Below, piece after piece: positions 1-5,734 of a stretch of DNA of 7,857 nucleotides. A program made the position numbers and the translations under genes. Position 1 is the first letter of the stretch; the number at the start of each line of letters is the position of its first letter. The stretch spans positions 1-7,857 of the forward strand of contig URRK01000073.1 in the NCBI GenBank assembly GCA_900550315.1, in the 5' to 3' direction. Below the pieces are notes generated by a model. That model ran no database searches. It was not told the DNA's origin and saw only the letters and a program-made list of their open reading frames with translations. The DNA comes from an uncultured Oscillospiraceae bacterium (GTDB lineage Bacteria; Bacillota; Clostridia; Oscillospirales; Acutalibacteraceae).

Positions 1-8
1 CAATTAAT

Positions 9-797
9 TTACCCATTTTTCTTAAGCCCATTTTCTTTTAGCTCTTGGTACTTTTGGCGCATTTGCGGAGCCATTTTGCAAGACATTTTACCCTCCGGGC
101 AGGGGCCGTACAAGCAAGCCGGACCTGCGTTTTTAAACAAATTTGGCGCAACGGCGTAAACCAGGCTAAACATTTGCTCGGCCACCTCGCGTATTTCCCA
201 CTGGGCGCGGTTGCAGCAGCGGTGCCTAAAAAAGTTCATTAGGCTGCGGGCGTTAATGGTCATAACCATTTTAGTGTCGCACGCGTTGGGTAAAACAAAA
301 CGGGCGTCCTCTATTGCTTTTTTTTCAGCGGCGCGGCGGGCAGATTTTTCATCCATACCGCTGGCCAGCATTTTTTCAAAATGCTTTTTGGCAAGCTGCT
401 CACTTAATTTTTGGTAGGCCTCGTTTGCCTGCTGCATAGCCTGCTCGTACAGCTTTAAAGCCTCCGGCTCGGCGGCAATTTCGGGCGGGGTAATGTACGC
501 AAAGCCATCTTTTTTAACATAGCGCTGGCTTTGCACCGAGTAAGAAGCAATACGGTGACGGGTAACCTGCGCCAAAAACGCGCGGGAGACCCCCTCGATC
601 CCAAAGGTAAAGGAGGCGTGCTCAATAGGGCTTTCGTGCCCAATTTCGGCCAGCATTTCTACAAACGACGCAGTTTTTTCAGGCGTTAAGCCTTCCATAA
701 TGCCCTGCACGCCGGTGGAGGCGTAGCAAAGCTTTGCAGCGGCGGCAATGGTTTTTTCCGGCTGCGGGGTATACGCTAAAAGGGTAACGGTTGCCAA
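9..797 (-). CDS. thyX: FAD-dependent thymidylate synthase ThyX
   Basis: This cytoplasmic flavoprotein makes dTMP from dUMP with methylenetetrahydrofolate and NADPH, replacing ThyA. The ThyX signature RHRIASYSVQSQRY lies at residues 80-93 (form RHRxxS followed by SxRY). The later conserved blocks DARFVLPNA (about 164-172) and LMNFFRHRC (187-194) are also present, as expected for substrate and flavin contacts. The C-terminal tail carries a cysteine group (CLYGPCPEGKMSC, 228-240) that I recall as common in clostridial ThyX. I chose a TTG start at 797, giving 262 residues: a good ribosome site AGAGGTG (810-804) ends 6 bases before it. The in-frame GTG at 806 lies inside that ribosome site and would add only Phe-Leu-Leu-like residues not expected in the family. 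The stop at 9-11 is inside the window. Length is normal or slightly long because of the tail. Assignment is secure; the start is an inference. Confidence 0.96.
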   Translation of the reverse strand: MATVTLLAYTPQPEKTIAAAAKLCYASTGVQGIMEGLTPEKTASFVEMLAEIGHESPIEHASFTFGIEGVSRAFLAQVTRHRIASYSVQSQRYVKKDGFAYITPPEIAAEPEALKLYEQAMQQANEAYQKLSEQLAKKHFEKMLASGMDEKSARRAAEKKAIEDARFVLPNACDTKMVMTINARSLMNFFRHRCCNRAQWEIREVAEQMFSLVYAVAPNLFKNAGPACLYGPCPEGKMSCKMAPQMRQKYQELKENGLKKNG

Positions 798-803
798 TAA
801 AAA

Positions 804-810
804 CACCTCT
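804..810 (-). promoter_or_regulatory. Ribosome binding site that fixes the thyX TTG start
   Basis: Reading the minus strand, AGAGGTG ends 6 bases before TTG at 797. It overlaps the alternative GTG codon at 806-804, which argues that GTG is not the start codon. Confidence 0.7.
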
Positions 811-826
811 GTATTATAATCAATTT

Positions 827-855
827 ATTTTACCACACATTTTAAGCTATTTCAA
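827..855 (-). promoter_or_regulatory. Extended -10 sigma-A promoter of thyX
   Basis: On the minus strand TTGAAA (855-850) is followed after 17 bases by TAAAAT (832-827), and a TG-N element directly precedes the -10. The predicted transcript start near 820 leaves a leader of about 23 bases with an intact ribosome site. This suggests that thyX is transcribed on its own, although I see no convincing terminator between it and the upstream regulator gene, so read-through is possible. Confidence 0.7.
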
Positions 856-905
856 TATTTTTTTCATTGTTTTAGGCCGTTTTAACCGGCACCGCTGCTT
901 TACTG

Positions 906-1658
906 CTATTGCTTTAATATTTCGGTAACCGTGTTTTGCAGCTGCGTTACCCGTTCGGGCAGCAGATCGTTTGTAAAACGGTACGCCGGGGCCGAAATGC
1001 TAACTGCGTAGGCCAAAACGCCGGGCAGCGGTGGCAGCGCAACCCCCACGCAGCGCACGCCCGGTTCGTTTTCTTCGTTATCCAGCGCGTAGCCGCACTG
1101 CTTTACCGTTTGCAGCTGCTTTAAAAACTCGGCCTTTGTAAGCGGGCAAGCATTTTGGCCGGCTGCCGCCTTTGCACGGTTAAAAACGGCTTTGGCCTCG
1201 GCCGGCGGCAACGCAGCCAACAGCGCTTTACCGGCAGCCGTGCGCCAAAGCGGCAGCGAAAGCCCCACGCGGGAGCTTAGCCGCACGGCAGAATTCGGTG
1301 CCTCAAATTTATCTATATAAACAATGCTGTCCCCCTCGCGGGCCACCAAATGCACCGTTTCGCCGCAGCGGGCGGCCAGCTTTTTTAAAAACGGTTCGGC
1401 CCGGCTGCGCAGGCTAAAGCACTGCAGCGAGCCGGAGGAAAGCTGCATCAATTTTAAAGTTAAGTTGTACGGCCCACCCTGCCCCGCCTGGCGAACATAG
1501 CCCAGCCCCTGCAAAGTGGCCAGCAGGCGGTGCACCGTTGCTTTGTGCAGCCCGGTGGCGGCGGCAAGCTCGGTTACGGCCGCGCTGCCCCGCTGCGCTA
1601 ACTGTTCTAAAAGCGCAAAACAGCGTTCAACCGATTGCACAGATTTTTCTTGTTGCAT
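906..1658 (-). CDS. IclR-family transcriptional regulator (KdgR-like by context)
   Basis: This is a DNA-binding regulator with an N-terminal winged helix-turn-helix (about residues 7-63, recognition helix around GLHKATVHRLLATL at 36-49) and a C-terminal IclR effector-binding domain (about 85-248). The effector domain shows typical blocks: GETVHLVAREGD (99-110), LPLWRTAAGKALLA (145-158 region) and GYALDNEENEPGVRC (189-203). I chose the ATG at 1658, which gives 250 residues, the usual family length, with a ribosome site GGGAG (1669-1665) 6 bases ahead. A TTG further upstream (1721) is in frame but has no ribosome site. The gene is divergent from the sugar kinase at 1991, and a perfect palindrome lies in the kinase leader. 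I therefore infer that it represses the kinase in response to a sugar acid. The ligand and the gene name KdgR cannot be read from the sequence alone. Confidence 0.93.
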   Translation of the reverse strand: MQQEKSVQSVERCFALLEQLAQRGSAAVTELAAATGLHKATVHRLLATLQGLGYVRQAGQGGPYNLTLKLMQLSSGSLQCFSLRSRAEPFLKKLAARCGETVHLVAREGDSIVYIDKFEAPNSAVRLSSRVGLSLPLWRTAAGKALLAALPPAEAKAVFNRAKAAAGQNACPLTKAEFLKQLQTVKQCGYALDNEENEPGVRCVGVALPPLPGVLAYAVSISAPAYRFTNDLLPERVTQLQNTVTEILKQ

Positions 1659-1663
1659 TTTAT

Positions 1664-1669
1664 TCTCCC
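1664..1669 (-). promoter_or_regulatory. Ribosome binding site of the IclR regulator
   Basis: GGGAGA on the minus strand sits 5-6 bases before the ATG at 1658. It is the reason for preferring this start over the upstream in-frame TTG at 1721. Confidence 0.75.
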
Positions 1670-1719
1670 AACTTTTACTTAGGGCGAACGCCGTACGGTT
1701 TTCGCTCGTTGTTGTATTC

Positions 1720-1839
1720 AAGCAGTTTTCTGCTTGCGTTTATTAGCCGCAAGGCAAACGCTTTACGGGCAATTTTGCGCTTTGCGGCCGAAAAAACTAA
1801 CGCTAAGGCTAAGCTGCTTTGGGTAGGCTTTACTTACCC
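1720..1839 (-). other. Candidate structured 5' leader of the regulator gene
   Basis: The stretch between the regulator start and its presumed promoter is about 190 bases and has no gene. It contains three inverted repeats. AAGCAG/CTGCTT is at 1720-1725 and 1730-1735 with a 4-base loop. A 7-bp long-range pair GCCGCAA/TTGCGGC is at 1746-1752 and 1782-1788, with an inner pair GCAAA/TTTGC at 1754-1758 and 1774-1778. GGGTA/TACCC is at 1821-1825 and 1835-1839. I do not recognise a known riboswitch class. The repeats could instead be chance pairings. Confidence 0.35.
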
Positions 1840-1857
1840 GCCAATTTTAACAACAAC

Positions 1858-1886
1858 AGTATAGCATAATTTTTTAAAAAACACAA
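1858..1886 (-). promoter_or_regulatory. Possible promoter of the IclR regulator
   Basis: On the minus strand TTGTGT (1886-1881) and TATACT (1863-1858) are separated by 17 bases. The -10 is good and the -35 is weak. If used, it gives a leader of about 190 bases and lies back to back with the kinase promoter. Confidence 0.4.
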
Positions 1887-1910
1887 CGCCGAATGTTACA
1901 AAAATAAGGG

Positions 1911-1938
1911 TTGACATTTTGGCGGGGTTTGTTATAAT
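1911..1938 (+). promoter_or_regulatory. Near-consensus sigma-A promoter of the sugar kinase
   Basis: A perfect TTGACA (1911-1916) and a perfect TATAAT (1933-1938) are separated by 16 bases. The expected start is near 1945. A promoter this strong would normally need a repressor, which fits the palindrome just downstream. Confidence 0.88.
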
Positions 1939-1960
1939 AAAAGCATAAAAATAAAACACA

Positions 1961-1977
1961 GTTTCACAATGTGAAAC
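1961..1977 (+). promoter_or_regulatory. Perfect 17-bp palindrome, likely IclR-regulator operator
   Basis: GTTTCACA and TGTGAAAC are exact inverted repeats around a central A at 1969. The site starts about 16 bases after the predicted transcript start and abuts the ribosome site. A bound repressor would block elongation or initiation of the kinase transcript. IclR-family regulators typically bind palindromes of about this size, and the only regulator gene nearby is the divergent IclR gene; the pairing is inference. In RNA the same bases can form a 7-bp hairpin with an AAT loop. Confidence 0.75.
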
Positions 1978-1984
1978 AAAGGGG
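1978..1984 (+). promoter_or_regulatory. Ribosome binding site of the kinase
   Basis: AAAGGGG ends 6 bases before ATG 1991 and directly follows the palindrome, so operator binding or the RNA hairpin could affect access to it. Confidence 0.75.
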
Positions 1985-1990
1985 TAACAA

Positions 1991-2983
1991 ATGAAAAAAA
2001 CTGTAACTTTTGGGGAAATTATGCTGCGGCTTACCACGCCGGAAAATCAACGCTTTTTACAAGCCGAAAACTTTTTGGCCGTGTACGGCGGAAGTGAAGC
2101 GAATGTAGCGGTTTCGCTTTGCAATTACGGTCAACCGGCCGAGCATGTTACCGCCCTGCCGCAAAACGCCATTGGGCAGGCAGCGTTAAATTCGCTGCGG
2201 CGGTACGGCGTTGCCACCAACCACATTGCCCGCTGCGGCAACCGCTTAGGCCTATATTTTGTTGAAAAGGGCGCCGCCTACCGCAAACAGGGCATTGTTT
2301 ACGACAGAGCCCTTTCGGCCATTGCCACCGCGCCGGCCAACACCTTTAACTGGCAGGAAATTTTTAACGATGCTGATTGGTTCCACTTTAGCGGCATTAC
2401 CCCCGCTTTAAGCACTGATTGCGCCGCCATGTGCCTTGCCGCCTGCAAGGCTGCCCACAGCCTTGGCCTTACGGTTAGCTGCGATTTAAACTACCGCGAG
2501 GCCCTTTGGCCGCGGGAAAAAGCCAACCGCGTAATGAGCGAGCTTATGCCGCTGGTTGATGTTTGCTTTGCGTACGAGGACGAACCACAGGATATGTTTG
2601 GCATTACCCCCAAAAAAGGGGCCGACCCGAACGAGGGTTACCGCCAAATGGCCACCGAGCTAAAAAAACGCTTTGGCTTTAAGCTGGTTGCTATTACCAA
2701 CAGCCGGTCGTACTCCGCCATGCAAATTGATTGGGCCGCCATGCTGTATGACGGCACCGATTTTTACTTTAGTCGGCGGTACGAAATTAACGCGGTTGAC
2801 CGCATTGGCGGCGGCGACGCCTTTTGCGGCGGTTTTATTTACGCGGCCAAAAACGGCTACACCCCGCAGCAGATAATTGAATTTGCCGTTGCGGCCGGCA
2901 GCATGAAATACACCGTGATGGGCGACTATAACTGCGTTTCGGCCGAGGAGGTTGCCGCCCTGGCCTTTGGCAAAGAAAATTAA
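1991..2983 (+). CDS. kdgK: PfkB-family sugar kinase, likely 2-keto-3-deoxygluconate kinase
   Basis: This cytoplasmic ribokinase/PfkB-family enzyme has 330 residues, the usual length. It most likely phosphorylates 2-keto-3-deoxygluconate to KDPG in hexuronate catabolism. The N-terminal block VTFGEIMLRLTTP (5-17) and the substrate-site motif YGGSEANVAV (32-41) are typical of this subgroup. The C-terminal PfkB signature DRIGGGDAFCGG (270-281) carries the catalytic base Asp276 and the anion-hole glycines. The tail element MGDYN (310-314) resembles the PGDFN segment of KDG kinases. The ATG at 1991 has a good ribosome site. Promoter and palindrome place it under control of the divergent IclR regulator. 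No aldolase or isomerase gene follows; the next gene is DNA repair. Other PfkB substrates such as fructose or tagatose phosphate are less likely but not excluded. Confidence 0.9.
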   Translation: MKKTVTFGEIMLRLTTPENQRFLQAENFLAVYGGSEANVAVSLCNYGQPAEHVTALPQNAIGQAALNSLRRYGVATNHIARCGNRLGLYFVEKGAAYRKQGIVYDRALSAIATAPANTFNWQEIFNDADWFHFSGITPALSTDCAAMCLAACKAAHSLGLTVSCDLNYREALWPREKANRVMSELMPLVDVCFAYEDEPQDMFGITPKKGADPNEGYRQMATELKKRFGFKLVAITNSRSYSAMQIDWAAMLYDGTDFYFSRRYEINAVDRIGGGDAFCGGFIYAAKNGYTPQQIIEFAVAAGSMKYTVMGDYNCVSAEEVAALAFGKEN

Positions 2984-2990
2984 ATTTTAA

Positions 2991-3115
2991 CCTAAAGGAA
3001 GCCCTAAATTGCGCTTTCCCCTATTCCAAAAGCGGCCTTTTTCTTACCAAAAACGGTTCTGGCCCTTTTAAAAGCCAGCTTTTTCCTGTTAAAAACGGCC
3101 TTTTACCCTTTAGGG
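2991..3115 (+). repeat. Degenerate AAAAACGGCCTTTT repeats and long-range inverted repeat after the kinase
   Basis: Three related units occur: AAAAGCGGCCTTTTT at 3028-3042, AAAAACGGTT at 3049-3058 continued by CCCTTTT, and AAAAACGGCCTTTT at 3091-3104. They are framed by CCTAAAGG (2991-2998) and its exact inverted copy CCTTTAGG (3107-3114). The flanking copies could close one folded RNA of about 120 bases in the kinase 3' region. No reading frame of note is present. Confidence 0.4.
3059..3084 (+). terminator. Weak intrinsic terminator candidate for the kinase
   Basis: CTGGC (3059-3063) pairs with GCCAG (3074-3078) around a 10-base loop and is followed by CTTTTT (3079-3084). The stem is only 5 bp, so it may be a partial or backup terminator. 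Confidence 0.45.
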
Positions 3116-3167
3116 AACCAAGCTGCTTTGGGCCTTTGAGTTAATTTTAATAAAGCTGTTCTTATTT

Positions 3168-3204
3168 GCTGCACCGCTGTAAAGCTTTACCGGTGCAGCT
3201 TTTT
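3168..3204 (+). terminator. Strong intrinsic terminator between kinase and nth
   Basis: GCTGCACCG (3168-3176) pairs with CGGTGCAGC (3191-3199). The interior GTAAAGCTTTAC (3179-3190) is itself palindromic and extends the stem past a 2-base bulge. Five T residues follow at 3200-3204. It ends kinase transcription just before the nth promoter. Confidence 0.88.
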
Positions 3205-3206
3205 GG

Positions 3207-3235
3207 TTGACAAAATTGCAGTTTTCCTGTAAAAT
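3207..3235 (+). promoter_or_regulatory. Sigma-A promoter of nth
   Basis: TTGACA (3207-3212) and TAAAAT (3230-3235) are spaced by 17 bases. The -35 begins two bases after the preceding terminator. The predicted start near 3242 gives a leader of about 16 bases. Two exact copies of AAAATTGCA (3212-3220 and 3231-3239) lie over the promoter with a 19-base period. Confidence 0.82.
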
Positions 3236-3242
3236 TGCATTG

Positions 3243-3250
3243 AAAGAAGG
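3243..3250 (+). promoter_or_regulatory. Ribosome binding site that fixes the nth start
   Basis: AAAGAAGG ends 7 bases before ATG 3258. It supports this start over the in-frame TTG at 3207, which is part of the -35 element and would not be transcribed. Confidence 0.75.
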
Positions 3251-3257
3251 TTTTAAA

Positions 3258-3902
3258 ATGACCCAAACCCAAAAAAAGCAGGCCATGCTTAAAATTGTAG
3301 ATGCCCTGGCGGCGGCTTACCCCAACGCCCGCTGCTCGTTAGAATATGAGACCCCGTTTCAGCTTTTGGTTGCCACCCGGCTTTCGGCCCAATGCACCGA
3401 CGCCAGAGTAAACTTGGTTACCCCGGCACTGTTTGCGGCGCTGCCAACACCAAAAGACTTTGCCAACGCCACCGTTGCCGAAGTGGAAAACCTGATTAAA
3501 ACCTGCGGCCTTTACCACACCAAGGCGCGCGATTTAGTAAAATTGGGGCAGGTGCTTTGCAGCGAGTTTGAAGGCGAAGTACCAAACAGCTTAGAGCAGC
3601 TAATTACCCTACCCGGCATTGGCCGAAAAACTGCCAATTTAATTATGGGAGATGTTTACGGGCAACCGGCCGTAGTAGCCGACACCCATTTTATTCGCCT
3701 TTGCAACCGCTTTGGCATGGTAAACAGCAAAGACCCAAAAAAAGTTGAAAGCGCTATGCGCGCACTATTGCCGCCAAAAGATTCCGCTCTGTTTTGTCAC
3801 CGCACGGTGCTGCACGGCCGCGCCGTTTGCACCGCCAGAGCGCCCAAGTGCCAAAGTTGCTGCCTGCAGGGGCTTTGCGCGGCGGTTGGGGTTAAAAAGT
3901 AA
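3258..3902 (+). CDS. nth: Endonuclease III, DNA glycosylase/AP lyase
   Basis: Base excision repair enzyme that removes oxidised pyrimidines and cuts the abasic strand. From the ATG at 3258 it has 214 residues, close to the roughly 211 of E. coli Nth. The helix-hairpin-helix LPGIGRKTA (118-126) contains catalytic Lys124. The second catalytic residue is Asp142 in VVADTHFIRLCNRFG (139-153). Both are offset by 4 from the E. coli positions, as are the four cysteines of the iron-sulphur cluster, Cys191, Cys198, Cys201 and Cys207 (spacing C-x6-C-x2-C-x5-C). All key residues are intact, so the protein should be active. The gene has its own promoter and a strong downstream terminator, hence it is probably a single-gene transcript unrelated to the sugar genes. 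Confidence 0.97.
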   Translation: MTQTQKKQAMLKIVDALAAAYPNARCSLEYETPFQLLVATRLSAQCTDARVNLVTPALFAALPTPKDFANATVAEVENLIKTCGLYHTKARDLVKLGQVLCSEFEGEVPNSLEQLITLPGIGRKTANLIMGDVYGQPAVVADTHFIRLCNRFGMVNSKDPKKVESAMRALLPPKDSALFCHRTVLHGRAVCTARAPKCQSCCLQGLCAAVGVKK

Positions 3903-3955
3903 TTTTTCCCGGCAAGTCTAACATCCAAAACAGCAACAAAACAACAAAAAATAGC

Positions 3956-4009
3956 AACCCGCAATAAAAGCAGTTTTAGCCTTTATTGCGGGTTACTTAT
4001 TATTTATTT
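3956..4009. terminator. Bidirectional terminator between convergent genes
   Basis: A perfect 13-bp stem, AACCCGCAATAAA (3956-3968) with TTTATTGCGGGTT (3982-3994), has a 13-base loop. The plus strand continues T-rich (TTATTATTTATTTTT). The minus strand continues CTATTTTTTG, so both nth and the hydrolase gene can end here. The hydrolase stop at 4006-4004 is 9 bases before the stem. Confidence 0.9.
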
Positions 4010-5734
4010 TTGGGTAGTGTAAACGGTTACGCCGTAAGCGGGTAAAATATCCTCAAAACCGGTTTTGCAATTGCTAATTTTGGCCGAAACCGGCAAAATA
4101 TTGTTGCTTTCGTTTTTCAAAATTACCGCTGGGTCAAACTCGTGACGATACAGGGTTTTGCCCAACGCTTTTTCAAAATTAACGGTAACTGCTGCGCGGT
4201 CGGCGTTGGCGTTTACTAAAGCAACTCCTACCGAGCCGTCCGGCGTCTCGCTCATTACGCAGTAAATGCTTTGCCCTGCGGCCGAGCCGTAATTGCAGCC
4301 GTAAATTTTAGAGCCGGATTGCCCTAAATAATTGGCAATTAACTGAAAAGCGTAAAAGCCCGGGTGCGGTTGGCTATCTACAATGTAGTTTGGCAATAGG
4401 CCCCAGCAATGCACGCCGTTTTCCCACGAATCAGAGGTGTTGTTGCTGTTAGAATCCGGCCATTTTTGGTCAAATAGAGTCCACATAAAAGAACTCTTTA
4501 ACCCGTTTTGCAAAACAGCCATTTGCTGCAGCGCAATTTGCGTACCAAAATAAGGGTTGTTGCGGCGCCAGGTTAAGGCGTTGCCCTGGCCGTAGTTGTA
4601 TTCGTCAAACACAAACTTATCCTTCCCGCCGCCAAAGTTTTGCAATTTTAATTTAATATCCTCATTCCAATAATCAAAATTATCGTTTAAAATGTCAATA
4701 TTATTGCAATAAGAGTGAGAGGAATACAGGTCGGTGGCGCCTTCCTTATCTAAATTGTACACCGCTTTCATCATGTAGCCGCCGTTGGTGGTAGTGGCGC
4801 CCTCGTTCGGGCCCATAATGGTTACGGCGTTACGCAGCCCGGCAGTTTTAAGCTTAGCGTTAACAACATTAGCGTAAGCCAAATATTCTTTTGCGTAAAT
4901 TTCGGCCAGCTTGGCGGGGTCGGTAATCCCGTTGTACTCGTAGGCCGTAAAGCCCGGCTCGGTAGAAAGCGAAAGGTATCTTGCATTGGTGTAGCCCCTG
5001 GCCTGCAGCTGGCGAACCAGCTCTACCATTAGGTTGGCAAAATTATCAATTGTTTTCGGCACATCGCCCTCTACATAAATTGACTCCGGCTTTAACCCTG
5101 TCAAATAAGTGTTCTTTTTATTTGCGTGGTCGGCGCCAAAATATTCGCCGTAAATTTCGCGGAAAGCGTACCAGTAGTTTACTAAAACATCAATATCCCG
5201 CTTTTTCAGCTCCCCACACCAACGGTAAAGCGCCTGCATAGAGTCGCTGTCGTAATCCAGCTTTTTGCGGGCGGCGTCCCAAAGCATTTGGGAATCAAAA
5301 TAAGTTCTGGCAATGTGAATACCGCTTTTCTTTGCGGCGTCCAGCTCGGCCTGAGCAGTACGCTCGCTGTGCTGGCGGTGATATTTATCACTACGGAAGG
5401 TGTAAGCGTGGTAAACGGCGTTAAAGCCTAAAAAGCTGCTTTGCAAGGGTGTTGAGGCGTTGTTTAATTTAAGGTTAGCCTCTAAAAAAGCTTCCTCCTC
5501 CTCAGGATCCTCAATTTCCCTATCGTCGTCATCGTCCACGGGGTCTTCCCAGTCCTCGTCATCTATTGCGGTAGAATTCTCAGACGAAACCTCGCTGGAA
5601 ATTTCAGAGGCAGCGCCTTTAGAAGAATTCTTTTTCTTTTTGCCGGTACTATTTTTTTTGCTATTGCAGCCGGCGGCACAAAGTAATAAAACTAAGGCCA
5701 GCAACAAGCAAAGTGCCTTTTTAAAATTATTCAT
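4004..5734 (-). CDS. Secreted lipoprotein glycoside hydrolase, TIM-barrel clan GH-A type
   Basis: Predicted surface lipoprotein of 576 residues. Residues 1-22 are a signal peptide with lipobox AAGC and modified Cys23. A Lys/Ser-rich stretch and a very acidic linker (about 58-82, runs of Asp and Glu) follow. The catalytic barrel spans about 100-455, and a small beta-rich C-terminal domain about 465-576. LSLSTEPGF (255-262) looks like the strand-4 acid/base site (Glu259), and KFVFDEYNYG (373-382) looks like the strand-7 nucleophile (Glu378). SFMWTLFDQKW (415-425) fits strand 8. I chose ATG 5734 with ribosome site AGGTG (5745-5741); the GTG at 5743 lies within that site. It overlaps the upstream surface gene by 8 bases. 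The architecture resembles GH39, GH30 or GH51 relatives, but I cannot assign a family or a substrate. Confidence 0.8.
   Translation of the reverse strand: MNNFKKALCLLLALVLLLCAAGCNSKKNSTGKKKKNSSKGAASEISSEVSSENSTAIDDEDWEDPVDDDDDREIEDPEEEEAFLEANLKLNNASTPLQSSFLGFNAVYHAYTFRSDKYHRQHSERTAQAELDAAKKSGIHIARTYFDSQMLWDAARKKLDYDSDSMQALYRWCGELKKRDIDVLVNYWYAFREIYGEYFGADHANKKNTYLTGLKPESIYVEGDVPKTIDNFANLMVELVRQLQARGYTNARYLSLSTEPGFTAYEYNGITDPAKLAEIYAKEYLAYANVVNAKLKTAGLRNAVTIMGPNEGATTTNGGYMMKAVYNLDKEGATDLYSSHSYCNNIDILNDNFDYWNEDIKLKLQNFGGGKDKFVFDEYNYGQGNALTWRRNNPYFGTQIALQQMAVLQNGLKSSFMWTLFDQKWPDSNSNNTSDSWENGVHCWGLLPNYIVDSQPHPGFYAFQLIANYLGQSGSKIYGCNYGSAAGQSIYCVMSETPDGSVGVALVNANADRAAVTVNFEKALGKTLYRHEFDPAVILKNESNNILPVSAKISNCKTGFEDILPAYGVTVYTTQK

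Noticed and set aside
813..818. Perfect TATAAT on the minus strand upstream of thyX, suggesting a leaderless GTG transcript.
   Set aside because: Its start site would fall inside the ribosome site, it has no -35 match, and a better spaced extended -10 promoter lies at 827-855.
876..890. Short inverted repeat GCCG/CGGC after the regulator stop, considered as a terminator.
   Set aside because: Only 4 bp of stem and no T-run on the minus strand after it.
1538..1864. Plus-strand open frame of about 108 codons over the regulator start and leader.
   Set aside because: It is antisense to the well-supported regulator, has no ribosome site, and its composition is that of a shadow frame.
1834..2037. 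Minus-strand open frame across the kinase promoter, operator and start.
   Set aside because: It overlaps clear regulatory elements on the other strand and encodes no recognisable protein.
1811..3132. The 13-mer AAGCTGCTTTGGG occurs at 1811-1823 and 3120-3132, both intergenic.
   Set aside because: A single shared 13-mer in a window of this size is not far from chance, and the flanks do not extend the match.
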